Source of the DNA: Dryocosmus kuriphilus
Lineage: Eukaryota; Arthropoda; Insecta; Hymenoptera; Cynipidae
Length of the DNA: 64,000 nucleotides
Direction of reading: 5' to 3'
Assembly (NCBI GenBank): GCA_038277395.1
Contig: CM076190.1
Location: 241,595,256 to 241,659,255, forward strand
Part shown: positions 32,236 to 44,827 of the stretch, piece by piece
Layout of the letters: every line of letters begins with the position of its first letter
Numbering within the stretch: position 1 is the first letter of the stretch
The notes under the pieces: generated by a model
The model's database searches: none
What the model was told of the DNA's origin: nothing
Seen by the model: the letters and a program-made list of their open reading frames with translations, nothing else
Position numbers and translations under genes: made by a program

Positions 32236-33745
32236 TAAACTTAGATACAACAACACAAAGAATTCAATTAAGCAGAGTTACCGGAAGTAGGGGTATTTGA
32301 TACCCCAGTTATCACCGGTGACAGAATTTTAAGTAAAGAAGAAAGAAATAAATTCCTACATCGAAGAATGAGAGAAGCATCAATGGAAACTGAAACATCT
32401 GAAACAACCACCGAAGAAAACGATAAAGTTTACGAAAATCCTATAAACTGGCGGTTAAACCCCGTAACAGAAAAAATTAAGACAAGACTGAATGCTATAG
32501 GTAAATTATGGAAGACCATCACTAAAGGTCAATTACACGCCCCAATGAAGAAGAATAGTTAAAGAAAATCATGTGTATTATAGAGGAAGTAGCAAACAAA
32601 AAATTGACACTCAGACGATTACTTTTTGGAGAACCTTAATTTACACCCAATGAAAAGAAGCTGGTACAAGAAATAATGTAATTCTTATCAAATTATTTCC
32701 AGGACCTTAGTTTCCACATATGCTTCACCGATACTAGGGAACTTACGAAAGAAGAAAGAAAGCAAAGAATGAAGGAAGCACACTTAACACACTTAGGAGA
32801 ACGAAACACCATCGACCGTGCAAAGGAAATAGGCATATGGATAAATATGGATAAAGATCTAGTGGAGTACGTAAAGGATTGTCCAGTATATCAATTACAA
32901 AAAACTCTCCGAATTAAAAATCAAGCTGAAGGTATACTACCAGATATACTCTTAAAACCAAATGACAAAATTGCTTTAGATATTTTTGGACCAATAACCG
33001 AGTCTACAAAAGGAAATAAATATATCCTTAGTATACAAGACAGTTTAACAAGATACACTGTCTTAATACCTATGCAAAGAGAAACAACTGACGCTATTAT
33101 TGAAGGACTTTGGAAACATTATATATATATCTTCGGATCACCTAAAACTATCCTTTCGGAACAAGGAAGAAACGTTCTATCTGAACTCATGCAGCAGTTT
33201 GAGGAAGCTCTTAAAATACAATACATTTAGACCACTGCTTTCCGCCCTCAATCAAATGGAAACATTGACAGAATGCACTCCACTTTGAGCAACTTGATTG
33301 AAACCAGCATTCAATAAAATAACAAAGAATGGGACTTAAATTTGGAAGATACCCTAACATCCCTTCAACTGTACCCCAATCTTCGAATTTAACACATCAA
33401 ATGTTAATCAAGAAATGGAGAGATAAACATGAACAAATATTAACTAAAGCAAGAGGACAAGTACAAATAGTAAACACCAAAACAAAACAGAGACTCGATA
33501 ACAATATAGTCAGAAAACACCCAATTTACAAAACAGTTGACAAGGTTAAGCTCTCAAATAATACCAAGGAAAATAAACCAGACCCAGCTTGGAAAGTAAC
33601 CTACGAGATCCACAAAATTATTGACAATGATAACATTGAAATTAAAATAAAAAGTAAGCTCGTGCAGATACATTTGGATAACACTATGCCCTACTTTTCA
33701 GATAATACTTTGGATTTTGTTACTCACGGCAGTAGCCTCAGCTAA
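32236..33745 (+). pseudogene. Ty3/errantivirus-like integrase remnants
   Basis: The core is the 153-codon frame 32,769-33,230. It carries a degraded zinc-binding region (THLGERNTIDRAKE ... CPVYQ), the catalytic-core start (KIALDIFGPI) and a second catalytic region (FGSPKTILSEQGRNV, where the usual Asp in 'SDQG' reads Glu). After a stop, TAFRPQSNG follows in register. A C-terminal piece lies at 33,329-33,745. The upstream 64-codon frame 32,368-32,562 is the pol linker. Four or more disablements. Confidence 0.75.
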
Positions 33746-35271
33746 CTTTGCGTTGCAAGAAATACGCGAAAATATGTATATTGAAGAATTCTCCAAAGTA
33801 CACATATTCCATGAGGCTTTGAAATTAATAATCGGAATAAATATTACAGGCAACGAAATGAGACTAAAAACGATAGACAACACCATACAACTAACGGAAA
33901 TAGTCTGTAACAAAAAATACTCCCCTTTAATTGAAGTTTAACTAGTTAAGAACAGATACAACAGACTAGCCGCACGAAATAACATACAAACTAAACTTTT
34001 CAGAGAACAAAGAAGAAACCGAAGAGAACTAGCTAACTTTAGTGGAGACATTTCTAAGGCCCTTTTTAGAACCCTGAGTGAAAACGACCTAAAGGAGATC
34101 AACAATGAATTTGACCAACTATTCGCTGATAACAAAAAATTAGCGAACGTCACATCTAATCACACCCGAATTCTAAAGATGATACTGGATTAATCTTCCA
34201 TGAATCACAAAGAACTAGTAGGAAATGAAAATGTAGTAAGACAACTTGCAAAGAACCTAATTACTAGTCTCAGTACCCTGTCAAGAGACAGTTTTGTAAA
34301 TAGTAAACTACTCCTGGCGGCTATCATGATTGACGAAACATCAGAAGACATCGACATGGCAATTAACGCCTAAACGACGGAAAGCATGAAATAGTTCACC
34401 CTCAAATTCTAGCAGCAGTAATTCTAAAAGGCACCATCGCAAGATTTGAAAGAAAACATCGCGCTCGATATCACTTCGACAATGACGAAAAAATTATCAA
34501 CATATAATGGATATCAGAAACTTATCTGTTGCAAAAATCCAAGGATTATTCACTTATATTCTTGAGATCCCTATTATAGAAAAGGAAGAAGGATCCTCCA
34601 AAAATATCATCCCAATCCCACATCCCATTAATAATATACATTTATTATTGATACCAGACTACGAATACATCATTACATATAGATGCTTTTATGTACGTCC
34701 CTACAGACGAGAGACTGATATCGTCCTGTAAACAGATACAGAAATATAAAATTTGTCAGAGAAAACAACAAAACATTAGAAATCTAAGCAGCGACACCTC
34801 CGAAAACTCATTGATCAAAAGATGCGCTTCCACTAAATGTAATTCATCACCTTATTTATTGAACAGGGAAACACTTATACCCATAACTAAAGGTTACATA
34901 ATTGTACCGCTGGAATTTTTAAAACTATACAATGTATGTAGAAACAATATCACACAATTACGATTAGAAAGAGTAACCAGAATTACGGGAAGAAATTGTA
35001 AGATATACAATGAGGTCGACAGTTTAGAATTCAATTCCCAGACTGAAGAGTATTGCACAGAAACCTTGAATGTTACGTATCAATTTAACTTTAACTCACA
35101 AGATATATAAGAGCTTGAAGAAAAAACGATTAGATTACCCAACCAAATTTATAACAATAGCTCAAAAAAAGCTCGTTTAATTCTAGACGATACTGAAAAT
35201 ATGTTAAACACCATCGCCACGCATAGACGTGCTAAAACATGGTCAGATACCTCTGTGGAATGGTTACGCTA
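33717..35271 (+). pseudogene. env-like region of the errantivirus-like element
   Basis: Downstream of and slightly overlapping the integrase end, as env does in insect errantiviruses (whose Env is related to baculovirus F proteins). Broken frames are at 33,717-33,941, 34,507-34,731 and 34,691-35,110, with stops between them. The first has a hydrophobic start like a signal peptide and later pieces contain several Cys. Identification rests on position and length, so confidence is moderate. The region is cut at 35,272 by element A and its remaining 3' part before the LTR is missing. Confidence 0.5.
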
Positions 35272-35273
35272 TA

Positions 35274-35524
35274 CAGGGTGGCACAAAAGTATGGAAACCA
35301 CTGAATAAATCATCAGGAATGAATTTTTTTTGAAAAATATTAAATACAAAAAAAGTTTCACGATTCTTCCCTGGCTATTCAACCTCGACTCCGGTTTGAC
35401 CTTGACCATGACCTCGAAGGTCATATAAAGGACAAATTCAATTTTTTAAATGGGAAGCCCCATTTTTTATTCCGGATTTGGAAAAAGCAAGAAATTATTC
35501 GTGCAAGTATGACCCTGAGCATGT
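35274..35524 (+). repeat. Element A left TIR, outer part
   Basis: Starts CAGGGTGGCACAAAAGTATGG after a TA. The next ~240 bp match, inverted, 55,430-55,690 ('catcaggaatgaatttttt', 'gaaaaatattaaatac', 'cctggctattcaa'). The BEL element interrupts it; it continues at 44,087. Confidence 0.85.
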
Positions 35525-36950
35525 TGTTGAGGATCGTAACGGGAGATTAAGATAAGTTAATCTTTTTTTTTTTTTGAAATTGTTAAAAATTTGGGTAAAT
35601 TTCACGGCGAAATTAGAACCTTTGATAAATCTTTCATATGTGGCAGTTGCAAATTGGAGCATTCGTTGGTCTCCTCGAAGGAACGCGTGATGCATTTTGT
35701 TTGTCATAAATGTGAATAAAAGTGATGCGTGTTAGGGTTAAGAGAATTATCAAATGACAATTCGGTAAGAGATGTATGGAATGTAGGATAAGTAAGAATA
35801 TTTTTCTAGTACGTAAGTCAACAATGGAAAATGCGTAGATTCGTATGTAAAATTTGTGTAAAACTGAAGTTATCTGAAACATCCAACGTATGAGTTAATA
35901 TAGGAAATGCATGTACCCGTAAAGTGGTTTGACTGATGCACGCTGAAAAGAATTGAATTTAGAGTTTTTTATATGGCCATTTGATAAATCTTGCTAATTA
36001 AATAAAAAAGGATGAAATTCCTCAAATGTTGAATAAGCACGAGCGAGCGAGGAGCCGCTGTCCAAAGCTCAAAGATTTACGAGTACATCGCTAAATAGAT
36101 GTACGCATTTTAAAACTAGCAGATCGGAAGCAATTGTTTCCGATCTCATGTGAACATAAAAATGCATGGGTCAAACGGTGGAGCCATCTTGAGGCAACAT
36201 CGCAAACGACAATAATTGAGAACCGAGCGGGACAGCAGGCTTAAAATACCTTAGGGGAAAGCCAAAACATGCTTTACTACGGCCTAGTGCCATGAAAAAT
36301 AAATGATTTCAACAATTTGAGGAATAGTAAAAAACAATTGTTTGAAATTTCGGCGTTCATCCAAAATGGACGATGATGGCAGATTTTCCCGGTTTTCGGG
36401 TAATTTGGAGAAGTTATGAAGTTTTCAGAGAAAAATCCCGAAACTTCTATGTAAATTTCCTTGTGACGATGGGACGCTCGGAAAGCTTCGCTGGCTCCGG
36501 CCCGAAACACGTGCGTGTGAATGCGTGCATGAGTCAGAGCACTTTCGGTTTCGACGGAAGAAGGGCGTTTGGTCCAGCGTTGGTCAAAGTACCACGTAAT
36601 TTCGTTAATTTTGAGTGGTCATTTGTGCAAGTAAGAGAGGAGTTTTTGTGTACGCATTTTAAAGTGGAGATTTGTACTCGAAGCTTTATTTTCGATATTC
36701 TGACATTTATATCGTTTAATGCGTTTGAGTTATTTGATACGCATTTTCTTTGTTCTCCTGTGCGCGTGAGTTGCTTCGTGCACTCCTTTATATGTGTTTC
36801 TGAACTATAATTACATTCAAGAGAACTTTTAAATTGTGAATGTAATGAAACATAGAGTGTTCAATTTTTAATACTAAACTTTTGTGTTAAATAAGTTATA
36901 TTGACTGTGAATTTGTGGCACATTGATTTTAAACAAGTCCTATCCCGCAC
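35525..36950 (+). repeat. BEL/Pao 5' LTR, 1,426 bp
   Basis: Starts TGTTGAGGATCGTAACGGG and ends CAAGTCCTATCCCGCAC; the 3' LTR at 42,655-44,080 has the same length with a few dozen substitutions by eye. The 6-bp GCATGT lies immediately outside both LTRs (35,519-35,524; 44,081-44,086). The frame at 36,373-36,810 lies wholly in the LTR and recurs in the 3' LTR; it is not called a gene. Confidence 0.95.
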
Positions 36951-37090
36951 AAAAAGTGGTGCCCCGGGTGAGGAATTGAACCAGTGAAAGTGCGGTAGGA
37001 CGATAAACTTTGGGGTGATTTTATCACTTTGATTTTTGACGATTGTGACTTTTTGTCATCTGATTCGGTTCGCTTTTTCCCGTCTCAGTA

Positions 37091-38623
37091 ATGGCGCCGA
37101 GAAAGCGTCAGGCTCCCCCACCGATAGATGGGTCCGGGGGGAAGCGAGGAAGGAGGGCGGCTGCGAGGATGCCAACGGCGTCTGCCTCCGTGCACCAGGC
37201 CGCTCGAAGCACGGCCCGAACTCAGATTAGAAATCGGCAGTCATCACCAGAGAATTCAGGCCAACCAGTGGAGGAGAACATCATCGCCATCGAACAACAT
37301 CGGCAGAGAAGAGGAAGAGTTGCCGCTGGTTAAAATCGGCGCAACGCCGATCTCGAGAGGGAAGACAGCGTGGAGGGAGAGAGCACCGTAGATCTACAAA
37401 GCGGGATGTCAGGTATGAGTGATGCCGGCCAGCGGGTTGGTAGCCGCGAAAATGTGACGAGCAATCAAACGGTTGCAAGCGTAGGAGGAAATGTCAATTC
37501 TAGCGTAGGTCCGAGTGCGTCCATCGGACAAGCGATTTTAGAAACCTTGCGTGCGGTCAGAGACGTTGCTGCCAGTGAAGGCGGATCGCGTTTGGGGGGT
37601 CGTCCATCATTTTTGACGGAATTGCCAGAATTCACCGGCGATCCGCTCGAATGGGTTCTATTTGAGAAAAGATTCCAAGATTCTACAAGGGATTTCGAAT
37701 ACAATGACAGCGATAACATAGTTTGGTTACAAAAGGCTGTACACTGCGAAGCTAAACTCAAAAATAAAACGTTCTTGGCCACCGCATCGACGGTTAAATC
37801 GGGCATGACGCCGTTAAAATTGCAATTTGGAAATCCCGCGGCAATAGCTGATAGAATTTCGCAAGATATTGAGAATTTGCCCTCAATGAAACGGGGGCAG
37901 GTAAACATCGTTCAGTTGGCTACGGGGTTAAGTAACGCGCTTACAGCTTTTAGATCGTTAGCATTAACCGAGCATTTGTCTGAACCTTCCTTATGGAAAA
38001 TTGCAGTAGGGAAACTTCCAGTTAATTTACAAATGTAATTTCCAGATTATTTAGCAGCTTCTACGGGCAATGAGACAAAATTAGAAAAGCTGTCGAGTTT
38101 TTTGTTAGAAAAGGCGGAAAATGCTGTAAATTCGGGAATTGTCGATCTGGCAACAACGTCATCTGCTAAAACTAGAACGATGAGAGAAAACGATGCGTCG
38201 ACGAGACCCGCGAGATTTTCAAGAGCGGCAGTGGTGGGTTTGACTAATGACCAAGCTCCAAAAATGGGGCGAGAAGGCGAGCAAGCCAAAATCAAACTTG
38301 AATGCTCACACTGCCGTAGGGATGGGCATAGGCTCCGAGATTGTTCGGATTTTAAAAATAAATCTACAGAACATAAGTGGGAAATTGTCAAACGTCTGAA
38401 AGTCTATTTCAATGGTCTCGGAGGGAGGCACTCGCGATTGCGTTGCAAGTCAAAGCGGACTTGTAGTGCGTGTAATAAACAACACCATTCTTTTTTACAC
38501 AATCAACGTGGGGAAAGAGAAGGAAATAAGGATCGCGGCGGTGGGGAACGCAATTCAGGTTCGCGTTCGGACGGTCAACGTCAGCAAAACGATCGCGAGC
38601 AAAATCCGCGTAATTCATTATGA
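37091..38623 (+). pseudogene. BEL/Pao gag region
   Basis: ATG at 37,091 opens a basic N-terminus (MAPRKRQAPPP). The same frame is maintained all the way into pol, interrupted only by TAA at 37,331, TAA at 38,036 and TGA at 38,621. Recognisable parts: the DUF1759-type capsid region with LPEFTGDPLEWVLFEKRF (about 37,620-37,680), a CCHC knuckle CSHCRRDGHRLRDC (about 38,303-38,345) and the second Cys/His cluster CSACNKQHHSFLH (about 38,465-38,510). Capsid is shorter than usual. In this family gag and pol are one polyprotein. Confidence 0.85.
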
Positions 38624-38641
38624 CTAATATCGAGAACGGGA

Positions 38642-40435
38642 TTGTTAAAAATAATTTCAATCCGCATGAAGGGACCGAATGGGATGGCAAAAATATACGC
38701 GATGTTAGATGGAGGATCGACGGTCACAATAGTGAACAAACGTTTGGCGCATGGTGTCGGGTTATACGGAAAACAAAACGATATGCAAGTTCAAGGTTTA
38801 TGGGACGGTGAGAAACATACGCAATGTGAAAGAATAAGTTTTGCGATAGAGGGCGAATTTGGCAAGCATAAAATTGAACATGCATTATCGATTTCTCGTA
38901 TGGAGTTACCTACCCAAACGTTATGTAGATCAATAACAGACCAAATAAAACAAAAATGTCGGGTAAAGGTAGAGCCGTACAAAAACGCCAAGCCTCTTAT
39001 CCTTGTCGGTCAAGATAATTGGCGTTTAATAAATTCTGTCGAATCCTTGCCACTCAAAAACTCCGGAATAGTTGTTTCGCGAACATTACTCGGATGGGTG
39101 ACGCACGGATACTGCGAAAACGAACAAAATAATTGTCGAACTTTAAACGTACACGCGAAAATTTGCACGTTAGGTTGCGTAAACGCCGACGAAGATAAAA
39201 AATTTAATGATTTAGCCGAAATGTTTCGACAATATTTTATTTTGGAAAACTTAGGAGTTTCAGAATCCCGAGCGAAAAAGGAGCAAGGCGATAGAGCGAC
39301 AAAAATTTTACACGGCACGACACGAAAGGTAGGGAAATTTTGGGAAATCGGGTTATTATGGAAAGACGAATCATTGCCGATTTTAGATACACGGACAACA
39401 GCGTTCAAGCGTTTAAAATCAATAGAAAAAAGACAAGACCGCGATCCGCAGTTCGCGGAAAAATATTACAAAGAGATGGATAGGTTTATCGAAAATGGTT
39501 ACGCCGTCAAAGTAGACGCAAATAATAATCCGGATCCGTCGCGTATTCGTTACGTTTCGCATTTTAGTGTTACAAATCCCAAGAAGCCCGGTAAGATTAG
39601 GTTAGTGTTTGATACAGCTGAAAAAACCAACGGGATTAGTATGAACGATTTACTTGATACCGGCCCGGATTTGCTCGAGTCACTTATTGGCGTCTTAACG
39701 CGTTTTAGACAATATCCTTATGCGGTCAAGGCCGACATAAAAGATATGTATTTGCGCGTCAGGGTAATCGACAAAGATCGCGCAGCACAGAGATTTTTAT
39801 ATCGGAGGTCCGATCGAGTGCGAGAACCTGAAGAATGGGAAATAACTTGTCTAGTATTTGGTTCAAAATTGTCCCAATGCAGTGCGTTATTCGTAAAAAA
39901 TACTAACGCCACACGATTCGAGCGCCAGAAACCAAAAGCGGCACGAAGCATCGTAAGAAATCCCTACATAGATGATTTCCTTGCGAGCGGGTCAGATATA
40001 GGGCAAATGCGACAATTAGTTCGTGACGTAAACTTGATAAATCATGAGGCTAATTTTGAAATGCACGGGTGGGCGTCAAATAATGCGCAAATAATTTCTG
40101 ATGTGAAAGAAGAGGGCAAGTTAGGGGTTAAAGAAAAAGCAAATTTTTGCAATCAAGAAGAGCGTGTTGTAGGTATATTTTGGGATCGTGAAGCGGATAC
40201 TTTGCGTTTTAACGTCGGTCTGAGTAAAATTAACAACGATATAATTACGGGGAAGACAAAACCTACGAAACGTGAAGTATTGAGCGTCACAATGTCCATG
40301 TATGATCCGTTGGGAATATTGTCGCCCTTTCTACTCAACGCGAAATTAATAATCCAAGATATTTGGATTAGCGACGTGACCTGGGGACACAAAAAATTCG
40401 TGATGAGGAATTCGTTAAATGGAAATCTTGGGTAA
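38642..40435 (+). CDS. BEL/Pao pol: protease and reverse transcriptase
   Basis: 597 open codons in the same frame as gag. Residues ~15-35 are the DUF1758-type aspartic protease start (MLDGGSTVTIVNKRL; the residue between Asp and Gly-Ser is Gly). The RT follows: KIRLVFDTAEKTNG (318-331), the first catalytic Asp in VKADIKDMYLRV (363-374), LVFGSKLSQC (404-413) and the YIDD catalytic pair (442-445), then the Pao-type connection MYDPLGILSPF. It ends by a frameshift near 40,415-40,435, after which the RNase H region continues in another frame. Confidence 0.9.
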   Translation: MLKIISIRMKGPNGMAKIYAMLDGGSTVTIVNKRLAHGVGLYGKQNDMQVQGLWDGEKHTQCERISFAIEGEFGKHKIEHALSISRMELPTQTLCRSITDQIKQKCRVKVEPYKNAKPLILVGQDNWRLINSVESLPLKNSGIVVSRTLLGWVTHGYCENEQNNCRTLNVHAKICTLGCVNADEDKKFNDLAEMFRQYFILENLGVSESRAKKEQGDRATKILHGTTRKVGKFWEIGLLWKDESLPILDTRTTAFKRLKSIEKRQDRDPQFAEKYYKEMDRFIENGYAVKVDANNNPDPSRIRYVSHFSVTNPKKPGKIRLVFDTAEKTNGISMNDLLDTGPDLLESLIGVLTRFRQYPYAVKADIKDMYLRVRVIDKDRAAQRFLYRRSDRVREPEEWEITCLVFGSKLSQCSALFVKNTNATRFERQKPKAARSIVRNPYIDDFLASGSDIGQMRQLVRDVNLINHEANFEMHGWASNNAQIISDVKEEGKLGVKEKANFCNQEERVVGIFWDREADTLRFNVGLSKINNDIITGKTKPTKREVLSVTMSMYDPLGILSPFLLNAKLIIQDIWISDVTWGHKKFVMRNSLNGNLG

Positions 40436-41110
40436 AAAATTTGCAAAAATTAACTGAATATACTATTCCGCGCTCCTTCATCCCGGTAGGTTTTGATTAC
40501 GCGAAAACACAACTGCATATCTTCAGCAACGCAAGTAAATATGCGTTCACATCAGTTGCGTATCTCAGGATCACCGCCGGTGACGGATCAGTACACGTAG
40601 CACTCGTTATGGCAAAAACTAGTGTCGCTTCAGTAAAACATACAACGATACCAAGATTAGAACTGCAAGCTGCACTTCTCGGGTCGCGATTAGCTATTAC
40701 TATCGGAGAAGAGCTCGAAATTAAAGTTAACGAAAGGATTTTTTGTTCTGATTCATCGACCATTTTGCATTGGATTAAATCAGGACCGCGAACGAAACAA
40801 ATTTATGTAGCTAATCGACTGGGAGAAATAAAGGTTAACACGCGCGCGATAGAGTGGCGTTGGGTTCCTTCTGAGCCTAAACCCCAGACGATGGTACGCG
40901 GCATTCAAATAAGCCGATGAAGTCGACGGATCGGTGGCTCGTAGGCCCCGAATTTTTACAACACCAGGAACATATGTGGCCAAAGCCAAGGGAATTTGAT
41001 GAAGACGAAAAACGGGAAGCTGATATTTTGGAAACGCGAAAAGAATTCATAGGAGCGTTATTTCTCAACAAACCGAGAATGTGGGAAGAATCTGCAGAGA
41101 TTGGAAATCG
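40436..41110 (+). pseudogene. BEL/Pao RNase H / connection region
   Basis: The next frame (40,441-40,920) encodes the Pao-type RNase H: HIFSNASKYAFTSVAY (Asp replaced by Asn in the usual 'SDAS'), PRLELQAALLGSRLA and FCSDSSTILHWIKSG, ending near VRGIQIS. Then the frame shifts; 40,917-41,129 carries the next part (PEFLQHQEHMWPKP). Confidence 0.85.
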
Positions 41111-42636
41111 GGTTGGAATCGAATCATAAAAATAGCCGAAAGTTTAAGAAGTTTTTTTTGTATATGCGGTCAAAAAGCGCGAGAAAAGCTAGGTAAAATA
41201 GGAAAAGAAACTTCTGAGAAAAACGAGACGTCGATGCAAAAAATTCGAAAAGCGGAAAAGTTTTGGTATCGGTTGATTCAGGTAGCGCATTTTTCGAATG
41301 AGCTCGAAGCTCTGAGAAAAGGAAAGGATTTACCGAGATGCAGCAAATTAATATGCTTACGACCATTTATCGACAAAGAGGGAATACTGCGTGCAAGGGG
41401 ACGCGTCGCGCGTGTATTTGATAAAACACTCCGCAAATCTAAGAATGAGTTGAAAGAGTTTGAAAATAGGCCTATTATTCTAGATGCGGGTCATTATGCA
41501 ACTAAGTTTCTTATCGAGTCACATCATGAGCGATATTACCACGCAAACGATGAAACGGTAGTTAACGAAATACGGCAACAATATTACATTTTTGGGTTGC
41601 GCACAAGATTAAGGTGGCTTGCGAAGAAATGTATTACCTGCCGAATTCAACGCGGCAAGCCAGAAAATCAGCATATGGCAGATTTGCCCGCATGTCGCAC
41701 AGCTTACGGACAATGGCCGTTTTCGCAATGTGGAATCGACTACTTCGGGCCGATGATCATCGAAATTGGGCGGCGACGAGAAAAACGATGGGGTGTTCTT
41801 TTTACGTGCATGACAACGCGCGCGATACACCTCGAGTTAGCCAGTACTTTAAGTGCAAGCTCGACGATAATGGCAGTTCAAAGAGACTGTCAGCGAGGAG
41901 AGGATTTCCGGAAAAAATGTTTAGCGATAACGGAACGAATTTCGTGAAAGCGTATAAGGAGTTGCGCGACGCGATCGTTGTAATAGACACCAACAAACAA
42001 CGAGAATTTGCAGAGGCGAGTCGATTTACGTGGAATTTTAATCCCCCCGACGCCTCACATATGGGGGGCGCATGGGAAAGATTAATTCGAAGCGTAAAAG
42101 TAGCTATTAATCACGTACTGAGCGGACAATCATGTACCGAGGAAGTTCTTTCAACTCTACTAGCCGAGGTAGAGCACATGGTGAATTCTAGACCGCTCAC
42201 GCATGTGTCAACTGAACCAAATGATGATGAGGCGTTAACACCGAATCATTTTTTGATTGGTCGATCTTCCGGTAATTTAAAGATTGTTCGTTACGAAACC
42301 GAGATTCTCAGTCCACGTCGGACGTTTGAAATCGCGCTGAACCTTGTCCAAGGTTTTTGGAAACGCTGGTTGCGAGAATATTTACCGAAATTATTGCCAC
42401 AAAGAAAATGGCATAAACCAACGACTTCGTTTCGAGTAGGTGACATTGTTTTGATTCTAGACTATCAAGCACCGCGCAATACGTGGAGAAAAGGTAAAAT
42501 CATTGAGGTATATGAAAATAAATCTGATGGTTTCGTTCGGGTCGTTAAAATTCGGACGGGTAAAAGTACGTTCGTACGCCCTATTCACAAGGTTGTCAGA
42601 ATATTGAATGCAGATGAAAGTAAAAAATCACCTTGA
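41081..42636 (+). pseudogene. BEL/Pao integrase and C-terminal DUF5641-like domain
   Basis: Two overlapping frames. The first (to 41,947) has the H2C2 zinc finger (HYATKFLIESHHERY ... CITCRIQRG) and the first core Asp in QCGIDYFGPM. After a frameshift near 41,880 the second carries FSDNGTNFVKAY with the second Asp and MGGAWERLIRSVK with the Glu. The C-terminal domain TPNHFLIGR ... FWKRWLREYLPKLLP ... VGDIVLI is typical of BEL/Pao integrases. It ends at a TGA 18 bp before the polypurine tract. Confidence 0.9.
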
Positions 42637-42654
42637 TTTTTTACGGGGGGAGCG

Positions 42655-44080
42655 TGTTGAGGATGGTAACGGGAGATTAAGATAAGTTAATATTTTTTTT
42701 GTTTTGAAATTGTTAAAAATTTGGGTACATTTCACGGCGAAATTAAAACCTTTGATAAATCTGGCATATGTGGCAGTTGCAAATTGGAGCATTCGTTGGT
42801 CTCCTCGAAGCAACGCGTGATGCATTTTGTTTGTCATAAATGTGAATGAAAGTGATGCGTGTTTGGGTTAAGAGAATTATCAAATGACAATTCGGTAAGA
42901 GATGTATGGAATGTAGGATAAGTAAGAATATTTTTCTAGTACGTAAGTCAACAATGTAAAATGCGTAGATTCGTATGTAAAATTTGTGTAAAACTGAAGT
43001 TATCTGAAACATCCGACGTATGAGTTAATATAGAAAATGCATGTACCCGTAAAGTGGTTTGACTGATGCACGCTGAAAAGAATTGAATTTAGAGTTTTTT
43101 ATACGGCCATTTAATAAATCTTGCAAAATAAATAAAAAAGGATGGAATTCCTCAAATGTTGAATAAGCACGAACGACCGAGGAGCCGCTGTCCAAAGCTC
43201 AAAGATTTACGAGTACATCGCTAAATAGATGTACGCATTTTAAAACTAGCAGATCGGAAGCAATTGTTTCCGATCTCATGTGAACGTAAAAATGCATGTG
43301 TCAAACGGTGGAGCCATCTTGAGGCAACATCGCAAACGACAATAATTGAGAACCGAGCGGGACAGCAGGCTTAAAATACCTTAGGGGAAAGCCAAAACAT
43401 GCTTTCCTACGGCCTAGTGCCATGAAAAATAAATGATTTCAACAATTTGAGGAATAGTAAAAAACAATTGCTTGAAATTTCGGCGTTCATCCAAAATGGA
43501 CGATGATGGAAGATTTTCCCGGTTTTCGGGTAATTTGGAGAAGTTATGATGTTTTCAGAGAAAAATCCCGAAACTTCTAGGTAAATTTCCTTGTGACGAT
43601 GGGACGCTCGGAAAGCTTCGCTGGCTCCGGCCCGAAACACGTGCGTGTGAATGCGTGCATGAATCAGAGCACTTTCGGTTTCGACGGAAGAAGGGCGTTT
43701 GGTCCGGCGTTGGTCAAAATACCACGTAATTTCGTTAATTTTGAGTGGTCATTTGTGCAAGTAAAAGAGGAGTTTTTGTGTACGCATTTTAAAGTGGAGA
43801 TTTGTACTCGAAGCTTTCTTTTCGATATTCTGACATTTAAATCATTTAATGCGTTTGAGTTATTTGATACGCATTTTCTTTGTTCGCCTGTGCGCGTGAG
43901 TTACTTTGTGCACTCCTTTATATGTGTTTCTGAACTATAATTACATTCAAGAGAACTTTTAAATTGTGAATGTAATGAAGCATAGTGTGTTCAATGTTTA
44001 ATACTAAACTTTTGTGTTAAATAAATTATATTGACTGCGAATTTGTGGCACATTGATTTTAAACAAGTTCTATCCCGCAC
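42655..44080 (+). repeat. BEL/Pao 3' LTR, 1,426 bp
   Basis: Partner of the 5' LTR, starting TGTTGAGGATGGTAACGGG and ending CAAGTTCTATCCCGCAC, followed by GCATGT. The LTR frame at 43,593-43,940 is the counterpart of that in the 5' LTR. Confidence 0.95.
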
Positions 44081-44320
44081 GCATGTCCTTGACCAAGACC
44101 TTCAAAGTTATTCCAAGTTCAAACTTGTTTTTTCAAATGGGAACTCCTATTTTCCAATGTGGATGTAGAAAGCGCAAGAAATTTTATCTTCAAGTGTAAC
44201 TTTATCCATAGTCATGCTCTTGGCCTTGAGCCAGGCTTTCAGCGTCATTTTAAAAAAAAAATTTTGTCAAGAATTTGAAAAATGACAGCCACTGTAGGGT
44301 ATTTCCTAGCGATCCCAGTC
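44081..44320 (+). repeat. Element A left TIR, inner part
   Basis: Continues 35,274-35,524. Its inner section ('cttgagccaggctttcagcgtcattttaa' in pieces, then 'ccactgtagggtatttcctagcgatccc') is inverted at 52,745-52,860. Confidence 0.85.
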
Positions 44321-44827
44321 AGATTTTGGAATATTCTTATTAGTCCCAGCTTTACACCAAATTTGGCGTAAATTGGCTGGTTTTTTGAAAATCTTGTCCG
44401 CCATCTTGGATTAGTAATTTTCAAAAACTGACTTTAGATTCGTAATGAACAATCCCCAAAAACTTCCGCATACCAAATTTGGCGTAAATTGGTCGATATT
44501 TTGAAAATCTTGCCCACTAACCGCGTAACGTACTCTAAAGTACGCCTTTCCAGGATAATTGAAACAGAGATACTTTTGCTGCTTTGGGCTCTGTAACAGT
44601 CTTTCTCAGGATAGACAACGGAGTTTATTTTTTTTTGGCGTGGTTGCTGCTTTTCAATACTCCTTTATAGGATGTTAGAAGAACAGTTACTTTCTCTGCT
44701 TTAGCACCTCTAACAGTTCTTTTCAGGATAGTTAGTAGAGTTCTTTTTTTGGGTGGCGCAATTGCTGTTTCTTAATAGTTGTTCCCGGAAGCCTCTTAAA
44801 TCTGCTATTTTATTCCTTTCTTTCACC
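44321..44827 (+). other. Element A subterminal non-coding region
   Basis: Contains two ~115-bp-spaced copies of 'caaatttggcgtaaattgg' (44,360 and 44,475) and three loose copies of a 'cagtctttctcaggatag' phrase. No gene; a 5' leader before the transposase ATG. Confidence 0.5.

Larger units (their letters stand above)
35525..44080 (+). mobile_element. BEL/Pao LTR retrotransposon, 8.56 kb
   Basis: Complete structure: target duplication, two equal-length LTRs, primer-binding-like TGGTGCCCCGGGTGAGG at 36,957, gag-pol, polypurine tract ACGGGGGGAGCG at 42,643-42,654. It interrupts element A's left TIR, which reads through cleanly (gagcatgtccttgacc) if the element and one target copy are removed. 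It is disabled by three in-frame stops and a few frameshifts but is the youngest-looking large element here. Confidence 0.95.

Noticed and set aside
36373..36810. 145-codon frame, with a related 115-codon frame at 43,593-43,940
   Set aside because: Both lie at the same place in the two BEL LTRs; no motif, and duplication follows from LTR identity.
38036..38623. Programmed stop-codon readthrough between BEL gag and pol
   Set aside because: Three stops, one in the middle of gag, plus later frameshifts fit random decay; no conserved readthrough context seen.
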